NCBI GenBank assembly: GCA_016707075.1 | Contig: JADJII010000001.1 | Span: 434,001-498,000, forward strand | DNA from: Egaibacter danicus | GTDB taxonomy: Bacteria; Pseudomonadota; Gammaproteobacteria; Burkholderiales; Burkholderiaceae_C | Direction: 5' to 3' | DNA length: 64,000 bases | Part shown: positions 1-7,197 of the stretch, piece after piece | Position numbering within the stretch: the stretch's first letter is position 1 | Layout: each line of letters starts with the position of its first letter | Translations under genes and position numbers: made by a program | Notes under the pieces: model-generated | Told to the model about the DNA's origin: nothing | What the model saw: the letters and a program-made list of their open reading frames with translations, nothing else | Databases searched by the model: none

Positions 1-1
1 G

Positions 2-127
2 ATTCAGGCTATGTTCGAGAAGGATCTTGCCGCTTCCGATGAGGTCACACCAGAAAAATGGGAGAGCCGCGCATTGAACCTGCGAGTCAAGGAGTTGTTG
101 GCCCGGCTTTGGGAGTACTGGTTGTAG
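2..127 (+). CDS. C-terminal end of a probable cardiolipin synthase (PLD superfamily), partial
   Basis: The first reading frame is open from the window edge and stops at 125-127, giving a 41-residue tail that reads IQAMFEKDLAASDEVTPEKW and ends in WEYWL. The pattern Met-Phe-x-x-Asp-Leu, an acidic residue, then Trp and an Arg/Leu-rich helix resembles the C-terminus of bacterial cardiolipin synthases, which condense phosphatidyl groups at the inner membrane. The HKD catalytic motifs would lie outside the window, so the identity rests on the tail alone. It ends 12 bp before the convergent transglutaminase-like gene. Confidence 0.5.
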   Translation: MQAMFEKDLAASDEVTPEKWESRALNLRVKELLARLWEYWL

Positions 128-138
128 GTCGTGCCGCG

Positions 139-1023
139 TTAGCGCCGCCGGTGTATCTTTACGTCGACGCTCATTCCAAGAAAGTCCCCCGGAAATCCGA
201 CCCAGGAGCCACTTACGGGGGATGCCAGGCTGGCGTGCCGCGCTACGCCGACGCGAATCAAATCAGTGCGGTCAATCAGGTTGTTGGTTGGATCGAAGGG
301 AATCCACCCGGCGCCAGGCAGATAGACTTGTACCCACGCATGGGTGGTGCCGGTTGTGGCAACAGGCAGTGAGCCGTCGTCAAGCCATGGGGTGTACAGA
401 TAGCCAGAAACAAACCGCGCAGCATAACCAAGGTGGCGCGCTGCTTCGATCATCAACGTAGCAAAATCACGGCAGGTGCCGCTTCGGAGTTCCAGCGTGC
501 GATGCGGTGTCTGGACACCTTCCTCGAACCGTGGCAGATACTGCATGCGGCTACGGATGAATTGCGTCAGGTTCACCAGCAGCTGGCGTGAACCAGTCTC
601 ACCGGTACTAACCGAGAACTGTGTCGCCCATGCGTTGATGATGCCATCCGGATCGTTGTAGTACGGACTGATGTAATGTGCCAGCACCAGCCGCTCTTCG
701 TCGTTGTATGCGAATGGATAGGTTCGTGCGTGAGGGCTCAGGGGAAAGTCCAGTGCGGGCGTACCGGTGTGTTCGACAGAAAAAGAACACACCACCTTCA
801 ACTCAGTGGCAGGACTTTGTGGCTGAACAAGCGCGACAGAGTTGGAATAAACGTCCTGTATCAAGCGGATATCCTGCGGGGCAGGGGTCACGGTCATATC
901 CGTTGCCAGTACCCTCAGGTCATGACTGTCTCGCGGTCGAAACAATACACGGTGCTCGCCAAGCGCCACCATCTGAGCGTAGCGGTAGTGCGTGGTGTGG
1001 GTGATATCAAAAAAAACTGACAC
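139..1023 (-). CDS. Transglutaminase-like cysteine protease family protein
   Basis: A 294-residue protein with an N-terminal beta-rich domain typical of bacterial transglutaminase-like proteins (about residues 5-110) and a transglutaminase core (about 145-250). The papain-like triad is visible: Cys184 in SGTCRDFATLM, His228 in THAWVQVYLP and Asp244 in FDPTN. No signal peptide is apparent, so it is probably cytoplasmic. Family members are thought to act as peptidases or amide-bond enzymes; the substrate is unknown and nothing nearby specifies it. It stands alone, convergent with the cardiolipin synthase tail and 71 bp downstream of the 160-residue membrane protein gene. Confidence 0.85.
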   Translation of the reverse strand: MSVFFDITHTTHYRYAQMVALGEHRVLFRPRDSHDLRVLATDMTVTPAPQDIRLIQDVYSNSVALVQPQSPATELKVVCSFSVEHTGTPALDFPLSPHARTYPFAYNDEERLVLAHYISPYYNDPDGIINAWATQFSVSTGETGSRQLLVNLTQFIRSRMQYLPRFEEGVQTPHRTLELRSGTCRDFATLMIEAARHLGYAARFVSGYLYTPWLDDGSLPVATTGTTHAWVQVYLPGAGWIPFDPTNNLIDRTDLIRVGVARHASLASPVSGSWVGFPGDFLGMSVDVKIHRRR

Positions 1024-1094
1024 GTCTGTAATCTTGAAACTGTCCGCCAGTTGAGCTAGTGAGAGAAAGCTGGTTTCTGCCTCATGGAATCAGC

Positions 1095-1577
1095 TTACAG
1101 GACCGGGCCTTTCGTCTTCGTCTGTTGCATCAAGGACATCAGCATCTTCATCCACGATTGAGGCGGTACCTGCGCAGCGGCTGTAGCTACTATTTGGGGT
1201 ATCAGCCCAGCGAACAGGGCCGGTGTGAGAAGCCAGCGCCACGGCTGGCTCCTGACAAATAGCACCCCCATCACGGCAGCGCCAGCGACCAAGCCGACCG
1301 GATGACGTTGTGCCAGCGGTTGAATCACTGCTTTGACCGTGTCTGCCGCTGATATGCAGACAAGACGCAGAGGATGAACTGCCCACCAGACATTGAGAGT
1401 CTGAAGCAGGACTGGCGCGCCAGGGATCGATTTCAGACCGTCAAACCATGCTGGCGCAGAAATACCCTGCGCGGTTTTCGAAAGACTGCTATGTGGGTCT
1501 GAGTGTTCGCGCATCGCCTGGCACAGTCGTTCGCGGGACATTGCCAACCGCTCTGAGGCCGTAACCAGATTGCTCAT
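1095..1577 (-). CDS. Hypothetical membrane protein, YqjK-like position in a yqjD/yqjE-type cassette
   Basis: A 160-residue protein with an N-terminal charged helix (ASERLAMSRERLCQAMRE) reminiscent of YqjK-type proteins, followed by one or two hydrophobic stretches (around residues 93-108 and 113-135). Its ATG overlaps the stop of the upstream holin-like gene (1574-1577, ATGA), so the two are probably translationally coupled. Position as the last gene after DUF883 and holin-like genes matches the enterobacterial yqjD-yqjE-yqjK order, where the products are small ribosome- or membrane-associated stress proteins. Sequence similarity to YqjK is weak, so the function is a contextual guess. Confidence 0.6.
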   Translation of the reverse strand: MSNLVTASERLAMSRERLCQAMREHSDPHSSLSKTAQGISAPAWFDGLKSIPGAPVLLQTLNVWWAVHPLRLVCISAADTVKAVIQPLAQRHPVGLVAGAAVMGVLFVRSQPWRWLLTPALFAGLIPQIVATAAAQVPPQSWMKMLMSLMQQTKTKGPVL

Positions 1578-1954
1578 GATATCGTCGCTTCCCGCAGCAT
1601 GGCCATGTCGGCCTTTAACTGCCGTCGCAGGGCGTCAAAAGCAGTTTCTTCCGGCCGCTCCTTGATCGCTATCAGGCACCACGTTCCCAGCCCTATGGGC
1701 AATATCGGTGTGACGATCAGAGCCCACGGGGTTTGGTTGCCGGCTGCCGGGAGCACTGCCCATATCATCGCGGCCACACCCACCAGAACTGCTGCTACAG
1801 TAAAAGAGCAAATTGCCATGATGCCCAGCTTGGCACGACGCTTCCAGATACTGGATGCATTGCTGACCTCGGCTGAAGCAAGACCAGCGTAGGCCTCAGC
1901 ATGATCTATCAATAGCTGCGGTCGTGTTGCGATCAGGTATAGCAGTGCGGACAT
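1574..1954 (-). CDS. Phage-holin-like membrane protein (YqjE / holin superfamily 3-6 type)
   Basis: A 126-residue protein with two clear transmembrane helices (about residues 43-70 and 78-97) separated by a short Pro/Asn loop, and amphipathic ends. This is the shape of the YqjE/holin-like family often encoded next to DUF883 proteins. The C-terminal part (ERPEETAFDALRRQLKADM) is a charged helix as in homologues. It lies between the DUF883 gene (25 bp upstream) and the 160-residue gene with which it overlaps by 4 nt. A membrane stress role is likely, but no biochemical activity can be assigned. Confidence 0.75.
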   Translation of the reverse strand: MSALLYLIATRPQLLIDHAEAYAGLASAEVSNASSIWKRRAKLGIMAICSFTVAAVLVGVAAMIWAVLPAAGNQTPWALIVTPILPIGLGTWCLIAIKERPEETAFDALRRQLKADMAMLREATIS

Positions 1955-1979
1955 GGTGAAATAGACGCGTAAATGAGTC

Positions 1980-2360
1980 TTAGCCGCGATGACCAGATCG
2001 GCTGATCAAGCTCACCAATGCCATTAGCGCTGCTCCAGTCGCAGCGGCGATGAGCATGGCTTTCACCGGTTCATCCTTGATGTACTGCACCGTGCCATCA
2101 GCTGTATCCCGGGTTTTTTCCCGCAAGTGTTGTGACGTCGCGCGGACACCATTCACTCCACGCTGGGCCAGTGCACTGACCTGCTCGGAGGCCCGGTTCA
2201 GCATGGGTTCTGCCTGATGCCGTACCTCCTGCATGGCCTGCGCCAAACCATCGACCGCCTCGTTTGCCAGGCGTTGAGTAGAGCGGATGGCCTCGTCTGC
2301 GGTTTGGGTCACCTGATCGGTGAGGTTGTTGGAAGGTTCCTGGGGTTTTTTTGCAAACAT
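1980..2360 (-). CDS. DUF883 (YqjD/ElaB) family ribosome- and membrane-associated protein
   Basis: 126 residues: a long hydrophilic, probably coiled-coil helix (about residues 10-95) rich in Gln, Ala and Arg, then a conserved YIKDEPVKAMLIAAATGAAL segment that starts the C-terminal transmembrane helix and ends in SRSGHRG. This is the DUF883 signature; in Escherichia coli, YqjD and ElaB are tail-anchored inner-membrane proteins that bind ribosomes in stationary phase. It is the first gene of the three-gene minus-strand cassette, with a purine-rich stretch (AAAAAAGGAACC on the coding strand) just before its ATG. Family assignment is strong; the role is by homology. Confidence 0.88.
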   Translation of the reverse strand: MFAKKPQEPSNNLTDQVTQTADEAIRSTQRLANEAVDGLAQAMQEVRHQAEPMLNRASEQVSALAQRGVNGVRATSQHLREKTRDTADGTVQYIKDEPVKAMLIAAATGAALMALVSLISRSGHRG

Positions 2361-2426
2361 GATGGTTCCTTTTTTTGGAGGTTGAGTGAAGTTGAGCGTG
2401 AAGGCAACAGGCGGTTTAGTGTGATG

Positions 2427-2591
2427 TCAGCTCTTTTTGAAAAGGCCCAACAAAAAACTGGCAACAGCCAGTACTGCAAACACAATGAAAAGGATCTTGC
2501 CTATTTCAACAGCGCTGGCAGCGATGCCGCCGAAGCCGAACAGGGCAGCGATCAAGGCAATGACAAAAAATACAACGGCATAGTGCAGCAT
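2427..2591 (-). CDS. DUF1328 family small membrane protein
   Basis: A 54-residue protein starting MLHYAVVFFVIALIAALFGF and ending LLGLFKKS, with two hydrophobic helices joined by GGIAASAVEIGK. This is the complete DUF1328 (YtjA-like) domain. An in-frame upstream ATG at 2687 would add 32 residues without family similarity; the start at 2591 fits the usual length, and AGGAG (on the coding strand) precedes it. Members are often induced by stress or entry into stationary phase. It sits between the histidine kinase gene and the DUF883 cassette, all on the same strand. Confidence 0.85.
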   Translation of the reverse strand: MLHYAVVFFVIALIAALFGFGGIAASAVEIGKILFIVFAVLAVASFLLGLFKKS

Positions 2592-2759
2592 GGGGTGACT
2601 CCTGGTGGGAAGAGCGTTGGACCGCCCTGATGACCATGCAAGTTTGGACGTTCGCTGCATCCATGGCGATAGGTGGCCCGGATGCAATCGTGTCAGTCGA
2701 GAGTCTGCATTGAAGTAGGACGTTGCTGACAGTACTGAGGAATGGAAGCAGACTTCGGC

Positions 2760-4150
2760 TTAAGTGTGAACGGGTTCGTGGTTCTTCTCTAGCGACGGCA
2801 GCGGAAGAATGGCTTGTACCGTGGTGCCGTTTCCTGGTGAGGAAAACACATGGAGGGCCCCACCTTCGGACTCAACACGAAAACGCATGCCAATCAGGCC
2901 GTATTTGGAGTCGGGCTTTTTGGTGGTATCAAAGCCAACACCATCGTCGCGAACAGAAACTTCCACGTGGTTTTCATGCTCGCTCAAGTTCACCCAGACA
3001 TGACGAGCCTGAGCATATTTGGTGATGTTGGTGATGGCTTCCTGAACCAGCCGGTAGACCATCAATTCCGCATCGACATCCAGATCAACAGGCTCCAGCG
3101 CACATTGAACATCGACGCCCGAGTGATCGGCAAACTCTCTTGCCAGAATCTCCAGCGTCGCAACCAACCCCAGGTTGCTCAACGCAGATGGACGCAAATC
3201 TTCGATGATGCGTCGACCCAACGCAATACCGCTATTGAGGGTTCCAACCAGATGTGACAGCAACTCCAGTGACTCAGGCGTCGTGCCAGTGAGTCGGGAC
3301 CGGATACGAGCCGCATCGAGCTTGGCCGATGTGAGCAGTGAGCCCAGATCATCGTGCAAATTGCGTGCCAGACGGTTTCGCTCGTCCTCGCGCGCGGTGA
3401 CCAGATGCTGGGTCAATTCCGTCAACTGAGCGGTACGTTTGGCGACTTCCGTCTCAAGCCGGTCGTGCTCGACCTGGGCGCGTTGTTTGAGCTCCAACTG
3501 GTGACGCACGAGCGCTGCTGACTTGCGCAAATACAGCAAGAGTGCCAACAGGCTGATGGCGCTCAAGGCGGCGACCCCCACCCGGTTGAGACTGAGGGTT
3601 TTGACCAAATCGCCCCGGCTTGCAGCCACGTTTTGCGACTGATGTGCCAGTAGCTTCGCACCTACTTGACGGATAGCCTCCATTTTTCCTTGCCAATATC
3701 GCTGAGGACCAGTTCCAGCGCCGCCCTGTCCCGACCTTCGTCGTGCAGACGGATCGTCAGTGCGAGCTCGGACATCTTGGCATCTGTGAGCCCACGCAAT
3801 TTCGCCAGCATGTCTCTTGCTGCCGGATCCGCGCTGTAGTAGGGCTCCAGTACCGTGAAAGATTCGTCGATATGTTTGATCGCTGTTTGATAAGGAAGAA
3901 GGTATTCCCTGCGGTTGGACAGCAGATATCCCCGCTGACCCGTTTCGGCATCCAGAACGCTCTGGGAAAGGCCCACGATGCTCACCTGTGCTGTTTGCAT
4001 GGCTGAGATTTCGCGCATGGCGGCGACGGCCTGCCAGTAGGACCCTTCGCTGATGAACAGCATGGCTACGGCGGCGAGGCAGGCTAGCGGAAATACAAAC
4101 CGGCCTGGGTTGACGACCTTGAGAACTTCCATTTTGAGACCGCCCGTCAA
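2760..4150 (-). pseudogene. CHASE3-domain histidine kinase (HisKA_3/HATPase), interrupted by one -1 frameshift
   Basis: Two overlapping frames make one protein of about 460 residues. The first (from 4150 or 4132) encodes an N-terminal membrane helix and a CHASE3 sensor (SVLDAETGQRGYLLSNR) and would stop at 3662. The second continues with a second membrane helix (LSAISLLALLLYL), a coiled coil, the HisKA_3 phospho-acceptor LARNLHDDLG and an ATPase domain with DDGVGFD and YGLIGMRFRVE. The frames join at the T5 run 3683-3687; one extra base there restores GKEKMEAIRQ. It is a NarX/DegS-like sensor kinase divergent from its likely partner regulator. Sequencing error and recent mutation cannot be separated here. 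Confidence 0.85.
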
Positions 4151-4188
4151 AGTGTGGGATCATGCAGCATGAAACTGCCTGCTACATC

Positions 4189-4821
4189 ATGATTCGAATT
4201 GCCATTGTTGACGACCATGCCATGGTTCGTGCTGGCCTGCGTCAGTTTTTCGCTGACCAGATCGATTTCAGCGTTGTCGCTGAAGCGTCGAACGGTCGGG
4301 AGGCCCTTGACATCGTGCGCAAGGGCGAAGTGGACGTGATCGTGATGGACATTTCCATGCCTGAGCACAGCGGAGTTGATGCACTGGCGGCCATCAAGGC
4401 GCGCGCGCCCGATTTGCCGGTGCTGATTCTGAGCGGTTTTGCAGAAGAGCATTACGCCACAACCCTGCTGCGGCAGGGGGCCAGTGGCTACCTGAACAAG
4501 GACTGTGATCCCGAAGAGATCGTCAAAGCGATTCGTACGGTTTGCCGCGGGCGCAAGTACATCACTGCTGGAATTGCAGAGCGTCTTGCCGACGGTTTGA
4601 CTGGTGGGGGTGACAAGCCACTTCATGAGCAATTGTCGGATCGGGAGTTGCAGGTTTTCCTGCGTCTGGCCAAGGGTGAGACCATCGGTCACATGGCCGT
4701 GAGCATGTCGCTCAGTGTCAAGACGGTCAGCACTTATCGTACCCGGGTCATGGAGAAAATGAAGCTTGAGTCGAACAGCGATCTAACTTATTACGCTCTG
4801 AAAAATGGTTTGATGCAGTAA
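4189..4821 (+). CDS. NarL/FixJ-family response regulator
   Basis: About 210 residues starting MIRIAIVDDHAMVRAGLRQF; an in-frame ATG at 4162 would add nine unrelated residues, so 4189 is preferred. The receiver domain has the acidic pair (VDDH), the phospho-acceptor Asp in VIVMDISMP and Lys in LNKDC. A LuxR-type DNA-binding domain follows (LSDRELQVFLRLAKGET, then VKTVSTYRTRVMEKM). It is divergent from the CHASE3 kinase gene with about 40 bp between starts, so the two very likely form a two-component system. Candidate targets are the nearby glycine-zipper genes that share an upstream box. Confidence 0.92.
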   Translation: MIRIAIVDDHAMVRAGLRQFFADQIDFSVVAEASNGREALDIVRKGEVDVIVMDISMPEHSGVDALAAIKARAPDLPVLILSGFAEEHYATTLLRQGASGYLNKDCDPEEIVKAIRTVCRGRKYITAGIAERLADGLTGGGDKPLHEQLSDRELQVFLRLAKGETIGHMAVSMSLSVKTVSTYRTRVMEKMKLESNSDLTYYALKNGLMQ

Positions 4822-4827
4822 CCACAA

Positions 4828-5274
4828 TCAGGTCAGTTGTGCGGGGCCGCTGTTACCTGCTTCGCCCAGTGCCAGCTGGTTGCAGTACAGGATCAGGGCA
4901 TCAATTTCGTCTGACTTGTCGAATACCCTGTCAGCACCGAGTTCAAGACATTTACGCCGTATGTCCTTGGTAGCGTAATTGCTCAGGACCACGAGTGTAT
5001 GTCGTTGCGCGAGTGCTTTGACTGCGCTCAACACACCCAGACCAGAGCCACTTTTCAGAAAAATATCGACGATCACCAGGTCGTATTGATTGTCTGCCTG
5101 CGTCAACCACTTGACCGCAGTGGCTTCATCCTCGGCTGTTCCCACCACCCTTACGGGTGCGAGTTCCTCCAACGTGGCGATGAGGCTGTCTCGAATGACT
5201 GGGCTGTCCTCAACGAGGTAGGTTTTGAGTGGGAGCACGGGCTTGAGAGGCTGGGGAAATGAAAGATATGACAA
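4828..5274 (-). CDS. Stand-alone receiver-domain response regulator
   Basis: 148 residues containing only a CheY-like receiver: VEDSPVIRDSL at the N-terminus, phospho-acceptor Asp in DLVIVDIFLKSGSG, a Ser/Thr position in LVVLSNYA, and Lys in VFDKSDE. No output domain follows; the C-terminal 15 residues are a short tail. It converges tail to tail with the NarL-type regulator (6 bp between stops). It may act as a phosphate sink or bind another protein. A GTAG-AGG-CTAC inverted repeat (5278-5288) lies immediately upstream of its start, resembling the box found before the two downstream genes. Confidence 0.88.
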   Translation of the reverse strand: MSYLSFPQPLKPVLPLKTYLVEDSPVIRDSLIATLEELAPVRVVGTAEDEATAVKWLTQADNQYDLVIVDIFLKSGSGLGVLSAVKALAQRHTLVVLSNYATKDIRRKCLELGADRVFDKSDEIDALILYCNQLALGEAGNSGPAQLT

Positions 5275-5370
5275 GACGTAGAGGCTACTGCTGAGTGTGC
5301 TCCCAATTGGAACGCGACACCATGAGCTTCAGGCCCGCGTCTATGTCGGACGATTCCTACAAGCCCCCGT

Positions 5371-5437
5371 GTAGGACATCTACTACCGCTTCTGGCGGCG
5401 CAGTCTGCTTTCTGCTTTCCGTGCTGCATCCCATACT
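5371..5437 (+). promoter_or_regulatory. Putative promoter with GTAGGACATCTACTAC box upstream of the beta/gamma-crystallin gene
   Basis: The 16-nt box GTAGGACATCTACTAC (5371-5386) contains the inverted pair GTAG/CTAC and is preceded by TCCTACA (5355-5361), which is an inverted copy of TGTAGGA. A -10-like CATACT lies at 5432-5437, beginning 61 nt after the box start. The same box and the same spacing recur at 6353-6419. The gene starts at 5515. This is a candidate activator site around -60 to -75, perhaps for the neighbouring NarL-type regulator; that link is inference. Confidence 0.55.
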
Positions 5438-5514
5438 GGGTTATCCCAAAAAAGAGTCGTGCCCAGCCACGTTTTTCTTTGAGGAATATTCATAACCCAT
5501 TAAAGGATGCATCC

Positions 5515-6327
5515 ATGAAAACAGTATTGAAAACAGCGTTGACCTTGAGCGCCCTGGCAGTAACCCTTCACGCTACCGCGCAGGTCACTTTTTACGAGAA
5601 CGGCGGCTTTCAAGGGCGGTATTTCACAACCCAGAATCAGGTAAAGAACTTCGAGCGCTATGGCTTCAACGACAGGGCTTCATCGGTTGTTGTTCTGCGT
5701 GATCGTTGGGAAGTTTGCCAGGATGCGGGATACCGCGGTCAGTGTGTTGTCTTGCGGCCCGGTCGTTACCCTTCGCTGGCCGCGATGGGCATGAATGACC
5801 GCGTTTCATCGGTACGTGCAGTGAGTGCGAATTCACGCGTTGACGACAACCGCTATGCACCACCGCCGCCCATGCCGGTATATGACAACCATCGTCGCCC
5901 CAATGAACGCTTGTACCGGGCTAACGTGACTTCTGTGCGCGCCGTGGTTGCGCCTAACGAGCAACGCTGCTGGATCGAGCGTGAACAGGTCACACCGCAA
6001 CGAAGTGGTTCCAACGTGCCAGGTGCGATTGTTGGTGCCGTGATTGGCGGCATTCTGGGCCATCAGGTCGGTGGTGGACGGGGCCAGGATCTGGCCACCG
6101 TGGGTGGCGTGATCGCAGGTGGCGCCGTGGGTGCTACGGTGGGTCGGGATAGCAATGGACCAGCAAGCACCCAGGACGTCCAGCGTTGTACCAGCGTCCC
6201 CAGCCAGGCTCGCCCTGAGTACTGGGACGTGACCTATAACTTCCGTGGCCAGGAGCATCACATCCAGATGACCACACCTCCGGGAACCACCGTGACCGTC
6301 AATCGCCAGGGTGAGCCGCGGGCCTGA
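5515..6327 (+). CDS. Secreted/periplasmic beta/gamma-crystallin and glycine-zipper 2TM protein
   Basis: 270 residues from ATG 5515, preceded by AAAGGA. A signal peptide (MKTVLKTALTLSALAVTLHA, cleavage near residue 23) is followed by a beta/gamma-crystallin fold (about 24-105) with two Greek-key-like repeats (VTFYENGGFQGR and WEVCQDAGYRGQC). The C-terminal half carries a glycine-zipper segment (GAIVGAVIGGILGHQVGGG and a second GGVIAGGAVGATVG) like Rcp17-type outer-membrane lipoproteins, and a final domain ending DVTYNFRGQEHHIQ. It is probably a periplasmic or outer-membrane stress protein. The specific function is unknown. Confidence 0.85.
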   Translation: MKTVLKTALTLSALAVTLHATAQVTFYENGGFQGRYFTTQNQVKNFERYGFNDRASSVVVLRDRWEVCQDAGYRGQCVVLRPGRYPSLAAMGMNDRVSSVRAVSANSRVDDNRYAPPPPMPVYDNHRRPNERLYRANVTSVRAVVAPNEQRCWIEREQVTPQRSGSNVPGAIVGAVIGGILGHQVGGGRGQDLATVGGVIAGGAVGATVGRDSNGPASTQDVQRCTSVPSQARPEYWDVTYNFRGQEHHIQMTTPPGTTVTVNRQGEPRA

Positions 6328-6352
6328 TTCTGGCGCGGGCAGGAGCGCCCAC

Positions 6353-6419
6353 GTAGGACATCTACTACGGTGAATGGCGCCCTCGTCCGCTTTCCCACTG
6401 GCCATGCGCGGCCCATACT
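6353..6419 (+). promoter_or_regulatory. Putative promoter with the same GTAGGACATCTACTAC box upstream of the glycine-zipper lipoprotein
   Basis: An exact copy of the 16-nt box at 5371 (here 6353-6368) is followed, at the identical distance of 61 nt, by CATACT (6414-6419) in the shared context CCCATACT. The downstream gene starts at 6457. The sequence between box and hexamer is otherwise poorly conserved, which argues for selected sites rather than a recent duplication. Promoter and operator function are inferred. Confidence 0.55.
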
Positions 6420-6456
6420 TGACTTGGTCCCTCAACCCACTACCAAAGGTTTCCAA

Positions 6457-6672
6457 ATGAAAAGCTTCAAAAATTACTCCTCCATTGCCACTGTTGCCAT
6501 GACGCTGTTCGTGCTGGGCGGCTGTGCCGGGATGACCGCGCAAGAGAAGGGCACTGCAACAGGTGCCGTTATCGGTGGTGTTGCCGGCAACGTTCTGTGC
6601 GGTGGTCTGGCTTGCACGGGCGTCGGCGCTGCTGTCGGTGGCGTCATTGGCCACGAAGTCACCAAGCCCTAA
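6457..6672 (+). CDS. Glycine-zipper 2TM lipoprotein (OsmB-like)
   Basis: 71 residues. The signal sequence ends in a lipobox (LFVLGGCAGM, Cys at about residue 24) and is followed by KGTATGAVIGGVAGNVLCGG and GVGAAVGGVIGHEVTKP, a glycine-zipper hairpin like that of OsmB/SlyB-type lipoproteins. The ATG at 6457 is chosen because it gives a proper signal peptide; an upstream in-frame start would add 29 unrelated residues. The small outer-membrane lipoprotein shares an upstream box with the preceding gene, suggesting co-regulation in envelope stress. Confidence 0.82.
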   Translation: MKSFKNYSSIATVAMTLFVLGGCAGMTAQEKGTATGAVIGGVAGNVLCGGLACTGVGAAVGGVIGHEVTKP

Positions 6673-6688
6673 TCAAACCCGGAAAACC

Positions 6689-7186
6689 CTAGAGTCGCAC
6701 CAGTGTGACAAAGCTGTAAGGCAATCCACTAGCGGCCACATGGGACTCGCGTGACGTCTCCTGCCACTCCGGGCCAAACACCGGAGCAAAGGCATCACCC
6801 TCAAAGTCTTGTGCTATTTCGGTGATCACTGCGCGATGGGCCAGTGGTAATGCTTCGGCATAGATTTGCGCGCCACCGATAACCCAGACCTCGGTGGGTG
6901 TGGGCGACGTTTGCTCGCAAAATAAGAGCGCCTCATGCATGTTGGGCGAGGCCTGAGCACCATTTTCTTGCCATAAAACCTGCCGTGTGATGACCAGATT
7001 GGTCCTTCCCGGGAGTGGCCGGAACTTGCGCGGCAACGAGTCCCAGGTCTTGCGACCCATGATGACCGGGCAACCCGCCGTCATGCGTTTGAAGTACGCC
7101 ATGTCTTCCGGCAGATGCCACGGTAACGTGCCGTCGCGGCCGATGACGCCATTGGCCGCACGGGCAAATATCAGGTTCACGCGCAT
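6689..7186 (-). CDS. folA: Dihydrofolate reductase
   Basis: 165 residues from an ATG at 7186, reading MRVNLIFARAANGVIGRDG. It shows the DHFR hallmarks LPWHLPEDMAYFKRMTAG, VIMGRKTWDSLP and VWVIGGAQIYAEALP, with the catalytic acidic residue in LPEDM. It reduces dihydrofolate to tetrahydrofolate with NADPH in the cytoplasm. An upstream in-frame ATG (7234) would add 16 unrelated residues and overlap thyA, so it is rejected. It lies 11 bp downstream of thyA, whose reaction produces the dihydrofolate that this enzyme recycles. Confidence 0.96.
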   Translation of the reverse strand: MRVNLIFARAANGVIGRDGTLPWHLPEDMAYFKRMTAGCPVIMGRKTWDSLPRKFRPLPGRTNLVITRQVLWQENGAQASPNMHEALLFCEQTSPTPTEVWVIGGAQIYAEALPLAHRAVITEIAQDFEGDAFAPVFGPEWQETSRESHVAASGLPYSFVTLVRL

Positions 7187-7197
7187 GATCGAATACG

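Noticed and set aside
2714..2721. GTAGGAC half-box in the spacer before the DUF1328 gene
   Set aside because: Only half of the 16-nt box is present and its orientation relative to the gene differs from the two full sites, so chance is likely.
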